Below, in pieces: positions 58,448 to 64,000 of a stretch of 64,000 nucleotides of DNA. How positions within the stretch are numbered: position 1 is the stretch's first letter; each line of letters starts with the position of its first letter. The notes beneath the pieces were generated by a model. The model saw only the letters and a list, made by a program, of their open reading frames with translations, was not told where the DNA came from and ran no database searches. Origin of the DNA: Noviherbaspirillum sp. UKPF54 (GTDB lineage: Bacteria > Pseudomonadota > Gammaproteobacteria > Burkholderiales > Burkholderiaceae_D); contig NZ_CP040128.1 of assembly GCF_007874125.1 (NCBI RefSeq), positions 4,588,001 to 4,652,000 of the forward strand, in the 5' to 3' direction. A program made the translations under genes and the position numbers.

Positions 58448-59821
58448 CTACTTGGATGCCAGCTTGAGCTTGATGCCGTTTTCCTGGGGATTGAGCAGGG
58501 CAAAACGATGGCGCATGTCGTTTGCAACGGTGCGGAAACGTTGCAAATCCGCTCCGGCCAGCGGCTGGGCGTTCGGCACCTCAACCGTCATCGGGTCGCG
58601 TGGCTGGTTGTTGACGCGGAACTCGTAATGCAAGTGCGGGCCGGTGGTCCAACCTGTCATGCCGACGTAGCCGATCACCTCGCCCTGGTTGACCTTCGCA
58701 CCTTTCTTCAAGCCGCTCGCAAAGCGGCTCATATGCGCATAGGCGGTCGAATAATTGTTCCAGTGCTTGATCACGACCACGTTGCCGTAACCGTTCTGGG
58801 TGCCCATGAAATCGATGGTGCCGTCCCCCGAGGCGCGTATCGGCGTGCCGACCGCTGCAGCGAAATCGACGCCCTGGTGCGCCTTCCAGCGTCCGGAAAT
58901 CGGATGCACGCGCATCGAAAAGCCGGAAGAGATGCGCGAAAACTCGAGCGGGGACTTGAGGAAGGCCTTTTTCAGGGACTTGCCGTCGAACGAGTAATAG
59001 CCGCCGCCCTGCCGGCTGTTGGGCTCGTCGAACCAGACAGCCTGATAGGTATTGCCGGCATTGACGAATTCGCCCGCCAGCACGCGCCCGGCGCGCACGT
59101 ATTCGCCGTTTTGCCAGAATGTCTCATAGACGACATTGAAGCGGTCGCCGCGGCGCAGGTCCGATGCAAAATCGATATTGGTGGCGAACATGTCCACCAT
59201 CTGGTTCGCGACGGCATCGGGAATCTGGGCCGCATCGGTGGCGGCGTACAGCGACGACTTGATCTCGCCAGAATTCATTTCGATGCGGCGCTCGAGCGTC
59301 GCCGCCATTTCGGTGGCGGTGAAATGATCGCCATTGCGCGCGATGACGAGATTCCTGGCCGGGTTGCCGCTGCCATCGATCAGCGAGGTCGACAGGCGCA
59401 GAAGCGTGCCATCGTGAGCGGTTTGCGTCTGTACCCGGCGTCCGGCCTTCAATTGCAGCACGCTGCGCGCGATGCGATCGGATTTGATGAAGGCGGCGGC
59501 GGCGTCATCGTTGACCCCCAGGCGGGACAGGAGGGTAGCCAGCGTGTCGCCGGAACGGACTCTTTCTTCACGCACAAAGTACTGGTCGTCGGCCTGCAGC
59601 TTGGCGATCTGTTCGGACAGGTCGGGGATGGCCAATTCCTGCTTGATCGACTTGACCGGCAGGTCGGCCGGATCCGGCGCCATTGGAGCCACGCCTGCCG
59701 CTCCGAACGCGCACGCGGCCAAAAACAGGGCCGACGAAGAAATGATGCGCGTCTTGCGCGACGAACCGAAAAGTACTTTGATGCTCGAGCCCAGGCTCAG
59801 TAATTTGTCTGTAGGGAGCAT
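58448..59821 (-). CDS. M23 family cell-wall endopeptidase
   Basis: A 457-aa exported zinc peptidase that likely cuts peptide cross-links of peptidoglycan. An N-terminal hydrophobic segment (about 25-43, including LFLAAC) is either a membrane anchor or a lipoprotein signal. It is followed by an OapA/LysM-like domain (REERVRSGDTLATLLSRLGV) and a C-terminal M23 domain with HQGVDFAAAVGTPIRASGDG (His, Asp ligands) and HLHYEFRVN (His ligand and catalytic His). No clear ribosome-binding site at this ATG. It is divergent from tyrS, and its family often works with bactofilins. Confidence 0.92.
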   Translation of the reverse strand: MLPTDKLLSLGSSIKVLFGSSRKTRIISSSALFLAACAFGAAGVAPMAPDPADLPVKSIKQELAIPDLSEQIAKLQADDQYFVREERVRSGDTLATLLSRLGVNDDAAAAFIKSDRIARSVLQLKAGRRVQTQTAHDGTLLRLSTSLIDGSGNPARNLVIARNGDHFTATEMAATLERRIEMNSGEIKSSLYAATDAAQIPDAVANQMVDMFATNIDFASDLRRGDRFNVVYETFWQNGEYVRAGRVLAGEFVNAGNTYQAVWFDEPNSRQGGGYYSFDGKSLKKAFLKSPLEFSRISSGFSMRVHPISGRWKAHQGVDFAAAVGTPIRASGDGTIDFMGTQNGYGNVVVIKHWNNYSTAYAHMSRFASGLKKGAKVNQGEVIGYVGMTGWTTGPHLHYEFRVNNQPRDPMTVEVPNAQPLAGADLQRFRTVANDMRHRFALLNPQENGIKLKLASK

Positions 59822-60153
59822 GCAATAAGTTAGAATCTGCTGTTTTGACGGGCATCGCTGTCACAAAACGCATCGCAGGCCGTTTTTGGGCCGCGTAACG
59901 CGTTTTCCGGCAGCGCCGTAGAGCTTGTGCACGCACTGCATCTGGCGGTGCGATCCGGGCGATGGTGCTTGCCGAGGAATCTTTGGCGGCACTTCTTGTT
60001 CGAACCCGGACTCGGGAATACCGCCCACAAGCTCCGATTTTCACCTGCTATTGCTGCTTTTATTGTTGCATTGCAAGGTTGAAAATAAGCAGCGATTATA
60101 CCAAACAGATGGTATGGATTTTTTTACTGGCGCATCTTAATTTTTCTCAGCTC

Positions 60154-61407
60154 ATGGACGTCTCCCAAAACAAGAATACAGTGCAACCCGCCACCGCTTT
60201 GCCCCTTTCGGATGCGGTGCAGGAAGCGCTGGCAATCACCAAGCGCGGTATCGATGAACTCTTGATCGAAGCTGATTTCGTACAGAAACTGGCGCGCTCG
60301 GAAAAAACCGGCAAGCCTCTGCGCATCAAGCTCGGCTTGGACCCGACAGCGCCCGACCTGCACCTCGGGCATACGGTCGTGCTTAACAAAATGCGCCAAT
60401 TGCAAAATCTGGGCCATACGGTCATCTTTCTGATTGGCGATTTCACCTCGATGATCGGCGACCCGTCCGGGCGCAACATTACCCGCCCGCCATTGACACG
60501 CGAGCAGATCGAGGAAAACGCCAAAACCTATTTTGCGCAGGCCAGCCTGGTGCTCGATCCCTCCCGTACTGAAATCCGCTACAACTCGGAATGGTGCGAT
60601 CCGCTCGGCGCGCGCGGCATGATTCAGCTGTCGGCCAAGTACACCGTGGCGCGCATCCTGGAGCGCGAGGATTTCACCAAGCGCTTGAAGGCCGGCACGC
60701 CCATTTCGGTGCACGAGCTGCTGTACCCGCTGATGCAGGGCTACGATTCGGTGGCGCTGCAGTCGGACCTGGAACTGGGCGGCACAGATCAGAAGTTCAA
60801 CCTGCTGGTGGGACGCGAGTTGCAGAAGGATTACGGCCAGGAGCCGCAGTGCATCCTGACCATGCCGCTGCTGGAAGGCCTCGATGGCGTGGAAAAGATG
60901 TCCAAGTCCAAGGGCAATTACGTCGGCATCACCGAGCCGGCCAACACCATGTTCGCCAAGTTGATGAGCATTTCCGACACCATGATGTGGCGTTACTACG
61001 ACCTGCTGTCGTTCCGCTCGATCGCCGAGGTCGAGCAGTTCAAGCGCGAGGTCGAGGACGGACGCAATCCGCGCGACATCAAGGTCTTGCTGGCGCAGGA
61101 AATCGTCGAACGCTTCCATTCGCGCCAGGCGGCGCACGATGCGTTGGCCGACTTCAACAACCGCGCCAAGGGCGGCATCCCGGACGACATTCCGGAGGTG
61201 AGCCTGTCGGGCGCACCGTTGGGTATCGGCCAGTTGCTCAAACAGGCCAACCTGTGCGCGTCGACCTCGGAAGCGCTGCGCATGGTCGAGCAGGGCGGCG
61301 TGCGCATCGACGGCGCGACGATCAGCGACAAGGCGCTGAAGGTCGAGGCCGGCACGTTTGTGCTGCAGGTCGGCAAGCGCAAGTTCGCGCGCGTGACGCT
61401 GTCCTGA
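60154..61407 (+). CDS. tyrS: Tyrosine-tRNA ligase
   Basis: A 417-aa class I synthetase charging tRNA-Tyr. The HIGH-like motif is [11 protein letters not shown] and KMSKS is in [26 protein letters not shown] and a C-terminal S4 RNA-binding domain ([20 protein letters not shown]) follow. I chose the ATG at 60154 ([20 protein letters not shown]). Upstream in-frame sequence lies in the divergent promoter region. The 59822-60153 gap contains no gene. Its stop codon overlaps the dtd start. Confidence 0.97.
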   Translation: MDVSQNKNTVQPATALPLSDAVQEALAITKRGIDELLIEADFVQKLARSEKTGKPLRIKLGLDPTAPDLHLGHTVVLNKMRQLQNLGHTVIFLIGDFTSMIGDPSGRNITRPPLTREQIEENAKTYFAQASLVLDPSRTEIRYNSEWCDPLGARGMIQLSAKYTVARILEREDFTKRLKAGTPISVHELLYPLMQGYDSVALQSDLELGGTDQKFNLLVGRELQKDYGQEPQCILTMPLLEGLDGVEKMSKSKGNYVGITEPANTMFAKLMSISDTMMWRYYDLLSFRSIAEVEQFKREVEDGRNPRDIKVLLAQEIVERFHSRQAAHDALADFNNRAKGGIPDDIPEVSLSGAPLGIGQLLKQANLCASTSEALRMVEQGGVRIDGATISDKALKVEAGTFVLQVGKRKFARVTLS

Positions 61408-61856
61408 TGATCGCGCTGATCCAGCGCGTGACGCACGCGAGTGTGGTTGTCGATGGCGCGGCCGTCGGTGCCATCGAGGCCGGCTTGATGGTGCTGCTCT
61501 GTGCCGAGCGCAACGACACGGAAAAAGAGGCCGATGCGCTCCTGGCCAAGCTGCTCTCCTATCGCGTGTTTGGCGATGACGCAGGCAAGATGAACCGCAG
61601 CGTGGCCGATGTCGGCGGTGCGCTGCTGCTGGTGCCGCAGTTCACGCTGGCGGCCGATACCCGCTCCGGCACGCGGCCTTCCTTCACGCCGGCAGCGTCG
61701 CCGGAAGACGGCAAGCGCCTGTTCGACTACTTTGTCGCAAGAGCCCGCGATAAACATCCTGCGGTCGAAACCGGCCAGTTCGGCGCCCACATGCAGGTGT
61801 CGTTGACCAACGATGGGCCGGTGACGTTCTGGCTGCAGATCAAGGCTGGAAACTGA
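61407..61856 (+). CDS. dtd: D-aminoacyl-tRNA deacylase
   Basis: Removes D-amino acids such as D-Tyr from mischarged tRNA; 149 aa. [20 protein letters not shown], the adenine/carbonyl motif [18 protein letters not shown] (Pro instead of the Ser seen in E. coli SQFTL) and the Gly-cisPro motif NDGPVTFWL are present. Its ATG uses the last base of the tyrS stop (TGATG), so synthesis is coupled with tyrosyl-tRNA synthetase, which is a sensible functional pairing. Confidence 0.95.
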   Translation: MIALIQRVTHASVVVDGAAVGAIEAGLMVLLCAERNDTEKEADALLAKLLSYRVFGDDAGKMNRSVADVGGALLLVPQFTLAADTRSGTRPSFTPAASPEDGKRLFDYFVARARDKHPAVETGQFGAHMQVSLTNDGPVTFWLQIKAGN

Positions 61857-61913
61857 GCGCCGCGATATGCTCGGCGCGTTGAATCACATCCTTAACCAGG
61901 CAAGGAGGCCAAG

Positions 61914-62558
61914 ATGAAACTTTGGAGCGAGTCGTTCAAGGATGGCGATGCCATCCCCGGCGAATATGCATTCTGCGTGATCGATCCGGCATCACATGTT
62001 GCGATGTCATCCAACAGGAATCCGCATCTCGCCTGGAGCGATCTGCCAGCCGGCACCAAGTCGCTGGCGCTGATCTGCCATGACCGCGACGTGCCCTCGC
62101 GTGGTGACGACGTCAACCAGGAAGGCAAAAGCGTGCCGGCCGACTTGCCGCGCGTTGACTTTTTCCACTGGACGTTGATCGATCTGCCCGCCGACATGAC
62201 GCCGATTGCGGCTGGCCAGTACTGCAATGAAGTGACGCTGCGCGGCAAGAGCGGCCCCGATATCGGCGGCAGCCAGCCAGGACGGCATGGACTCAACGAT
62301 TACACCGGCTGGTTTGCCGGCGACGCCGACATGGCAGGCGACTATTTCGGCTACGACGGCCCGTGCCCGCCGTGGAATGACTCGATTCAGCATCATTATG
62401 TGTTCACGCTGTTTGCGCTCGATATCGAGCGCGTGCCGGTCGACGGAAAATTCACCGGCCAGCAGGTGCGCGACGCGATTCGCGGCCATGTGCTCGCCGA
62501 AGCCAATATCGTCGGCGCCTATACCCTGAACCCCGCGCTGGCCAAGGCCGGCCGCTAA
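61914..62558 (+). CDS. YbhB/YbcL family PEBP-like protein
   Basis: A 214-aa protein of the phosphatidylethanolamine-binding/Raf-kinase-inhibitor fold: NPHLAWSDLPAGTKSLALIC, HDRDVPSRGDD, VDFFHWTLIDLP, YFGYDGPCPPWNDSIQHHYVF and FALD. Bacterial members bind small anions or lipids and have no settled role. GGAGGCCAAG precedes the ATG. It is 57 bp after dtd and 16 bp before the phosphatase, so probably part of the tyrS operon. Confidence 0.9.
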   Translation: MKLWSESFKDGDAIPGEYAFCVIDPASHVAMSSNRNPHLAWSDLPAGTKSLALICHDRDVPSRGDDVNQEGKSVPADLPRVDFFHWTLIDLPADMTPIAAGQYCNEVTLRGKSGPDIGGSQPGRHGLNDYTGWFAGDADMAGDYFGYDGPCPPWNDSIQHHYVFTLFALDIERVPVDGKFTGQQVRDAIRGHVLAEANIVGAYTLNPALAKAGR

Positions 62559-62574
62559 CCCCGAGGAAGTCCGA

Positions 62575-63228
62575 GTGACAGAAGTTTTATTGATCCGCCA
62601 CGGCGAAACTGCGTGGAATGCCGTGAAACGCCTGCAAGGCCACCTCGATATCCCGCTCAATGCCACCGGCGAGCGGCAGGCTGCGGCGCTCGGACGCGCG
62701 CTGCTCGATGAGCCGCTGGACGCGGTGTTTTCCAGCGATTTGCAGCGCGCCTATCAAACCGCACAGGCGGTTGCGGCCCCGCGCGGCATGCAGGTGCTGG
62801 TCGATCGGGGATTGCGCGAGCGCTGCTACGGCGCCTTCGAAGGCATGATGTACGCCGACATCAGCCAGCGCTATCCGCAAGCCTATGCCGCCTGGCAGGC
62901 ACGCGACATCGATGCGCGTATGCCGCAAGGCGAGCATGAGGCGGAGACCCTGCGCGAATTTTCCCAGCGCGTTATTCAAACCATCACGCGCATCGTCGAG
63001 CAGGGGCGCTATCGCAAGGTGGCGCTGGTCACGCATGGTGGTGTGCTCGAATGCGCCTACCGGGCGGCGCAAGGCGTCGGCTTTGCACATCCACGCGATT
63101 TCGATATTTTCAATGCCAGCGTCAATCGCCTGCAATGGTGTAAAGGCAGGTTGAAATTGGTGGAGTGGGGTGACGTTTCTCATCTGGAAAACCTCGATGA
63201 GTTGGCGCTCGATGAAATAGATCGATAG
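62575..63228 (+). CDS. Histidine phosphatase family protein (phosphoglycerate mutase-like)
   Basis: A 217-aa phosphatase. The catalytic motif is LIRHGETAWN at the N-terminus, with FSSDLQRAYQTA, RERCYGAFEG and the second catalytic His in LVTHGGVLECAYRAA. This pattern suits GpmB/CobC-type phosphatases rather than a glycolytic mutase, and the substrate is unknown. The start is GTG at 62575 with GAGGAAG upstream. Confidence 0.9.
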   Translation: MTEVLLIRHGETAWNAVKRLQGHLDIPLNATGERQAAALGRALLDEPLDAVFSSDLQRAYQTAQAVAAPRGMQVLVDRGLRERCYGAFEGMMYADISQRYPQAYAAWQARDIDARMPQGEHEAETLREFSQRVIQTITRIVEQGRYRKVALVTHGGVLECAYRAAQGVGFAHPRDFDIFNASVNRLQWCKGRLKLVEWGDVSHLENLDELALDEIDR

Positions 63229-63284
63229 TAAATTGTAGAATTTATAAGATTGCCATTCCTTGTTTTCGGGGTGATGGCTTGAAC

Positions 63285-63309
63285 GCATTGCAACACATTT
63301 TTGTAATGC
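63285..63309. repeat. Inverted repeat before dusB
   Basis: GCATTGCAA (63285-63293) and TTGTAATGC (63301-63309) are complementary except for one base, with a 7-nt spacer. They lie 4 bp before the -35 box of the dusB promoter, a position suited to a regulator. Not an obvious terminator. Confidence 0.45.
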
Positions 63310-63312
63310 AAT

Positions 63313-63340
63313 TTGATGCCGGCGCCGGAGGGGATAAAAT
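63313..63340 (+). promoter_or_regulatory. Promoter of dusB
   Basis: TTGATG (63313-63318), 16-bp spacer, TAAAAT (63335-63340), 30 bp before the GTG start. Confidence 0.6.
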
Positions 63341-63370
63341 AGCGGTTTGTGCCTGCGCTGCCCCTTTCCC

Positions 63371-64000
63371 GTGAATATCGGCCCATATTCTCTCCGAAAT
63401 AATGTATTCGTCGCTCCGATGGCTGGCGTGACGGATCGGCCTTTCCGCCAGTTATGCAAGCAGCTGGGCGCAGGCTATGCCGTGTCCGAAATGGCAGCAT
63501 CCGATCCTCGCCTGTGGGCCAGCGAAAAGACGGCGCGCCGCATCAACCATGACGGCGAAATGGAACCGAAAGCGGTGCAGATCGCCGGTGCCAATCCGCA
63601 GATTCTCGCGAGTTGCGCGCAATTCAATGTCGAGCGCGGTGCGCAAATCATCGACATCAACATGGGCTGCCCGGTCAAGAAAGTGTGCAACAGCTGGTGC
63701 GGTTCCGCCTTGTTGCAGGACGAAAAGCTGGTTGGCGAAATTCTCGATGCGGTGGTGCGCTCGGTCGATGTGCCAGTCACGCTGAAGTTTCGTACCGGCT
63801 GGAATCGCGAGAACAGGAATGCCTTGACCATTGCCCGCATGGCCGAGGCCAGCGGCATCGCGATGCTGACCTTGCATGGACGCACCCGCGCCGACGGTTA
63901 CGGCGGCGAGGCGGAATATGAGACCATTGCGGCCGTCAAGGCTGCCGTGTCGATCCCCGTAGTGGCCAATGGCGACATCACTTCGCCGGAAAAGGCGAAG
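63371..64000 (+). CDS. dusB: tRNA-dihydrouridine synthase B, 3' end beyond window
   Basis: FMN enzyme that reduces uridine in the tRNA D-loop. The 210 visible codons start GTG AAT ATC (MNIGPYSLRNNVFVAPMAGV). They include the flavin/substrate segments TDRPFRQLC, QIAGANPQ and INMGCPVKKVCNSWCGSALL with the catalytic Cys, then LKFRTGW and HGRTRADGY. The DusB subtype is chosen from the opening IGPYxLxNxVFVAPMAGVTD. In many proteobacteria fis follows, but that lies outside the window. The right edge cuts the gene. Confidence 0.93.
   Translation, partial: MNIGPYSLRNNVFVAPMAGVTDRPFRQLCKQLGAGYAVSEMAASDPRLWASEKTARRINHDGEMEPKAVQIAGANPQILASCAQFNVERGAQIIDINMGCPVKKVCNSWCGSALLQDEKLVGEILDAVVRSVDVPVTLKFRTGWNRENRNALTIARMAEASGIAMLTLHGRTRADGYGGEAEYETIAAVKAAVSIPVVANGDITSPEKAK

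Noticed and set aside
59822..60153. Search for a T-box or other leader RNA before tyrS
   Set aside because: No specifier-type structure or terminator is visible, and T-boxes are not expected in betaproteobacterial tyrS.

Overview
The window is chromosomal DNA of a betaproteobacterium of the order Burkholderiales, most likely family Oxalobacteraceae (Herbaspirillum/Noviherbaspirillum-like). The evidence is the 16S sequence, the order apaG-rpe-gph-trpE, the block rplM-rpsI-argC-DUF6776-bactofilin-erpA-anmK-M23-tyrS, and a cluster of Gram-negative porins. Most coding DNA is G+C rich. The porin flanks, the rRNA flanks and the pagL region are visibly richer in A+T.

1-5.7 kb: housekeeping genes. 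These are trpE (cut by the left edge) behind a Trp-rich leader peptide and attenuator, the gph/rpe pair, apaG, a 46-residue membrane protein missed by long-ORF searches, the lytic transglycosylase mltA, a hemerythrin and an enoyl-CoA hydratase. 5.7-11.5 kb: a complete rRNA operon (two promoters, boxA, 16S, tRNA-Ile, tRNA-Ala, 23S, 5S, terminator). 11.5-14 kb: an IS3-family element with a second IS3-family element inserted in its orfA. The outer copy carries further lesions.

14-24 kb: a mixed metabolic region with a PagL-like lipid A deacylase, an SMP-30 family lactonase, a hydroxyisobutyrate dehydrogenase-like reductase, an SbmA/YddA-type ABC exporter, DUF2891, an M20 amidohydrolase, a molybdopterin oxidoreductase and a predicted aminopeptidase lipoprotein. 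24-28 kb: two tandem acyl-CoA synthetase genes, each with its own matching promoter, operator-like palindrome and terminator. 28-33 kb: PhoD phosphatase, acyl-CoA thioesterase, an Atm1-type ABC transporter and a HypT-like LysR regulator. 33.6-39.4 kb: a tightly coupled heavy-metal-type RND efflux operon (adaptor, pump, DUF3240, outer membrane factor) behind a CTTAAG-N5-CTTAAG box. 39.6-42.8 kb: the gltIJKL glutamate/aspartate transporter. 42.9-44.8 kb: pyrC and DUF3025.

44.9-51.6 kb: four porin genes on the minus strand, three of them sharing an upstream promoter element, interrupted by coq7 and a small lipoprotein. 51.9-53.8 kb: an OsmC protein, a probable small RNA with two anti-Shine-Dalgarno-like CTCCTCC motifs, then rplM-rpsI. 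53.9-64 kb: argC, a DUF6776-bactofilin pair, erpA, DUF4399, anmK, an M23 peptidase, tyrS, dtd, a PEBP-like protein, a histidine phosphatase and dusB (cut by the right edge).

I found no CRISPR array, prophage, toxin-antitoxin pair or obvious new multi-gene defence system. The most interesting signals are regulatory: the trpL attenuator with a possibly leaderless leader gene, the CTCCTCC small RNA, the mosaic fadD duplication with its conserved operator, and the metal-efflux promoter box.
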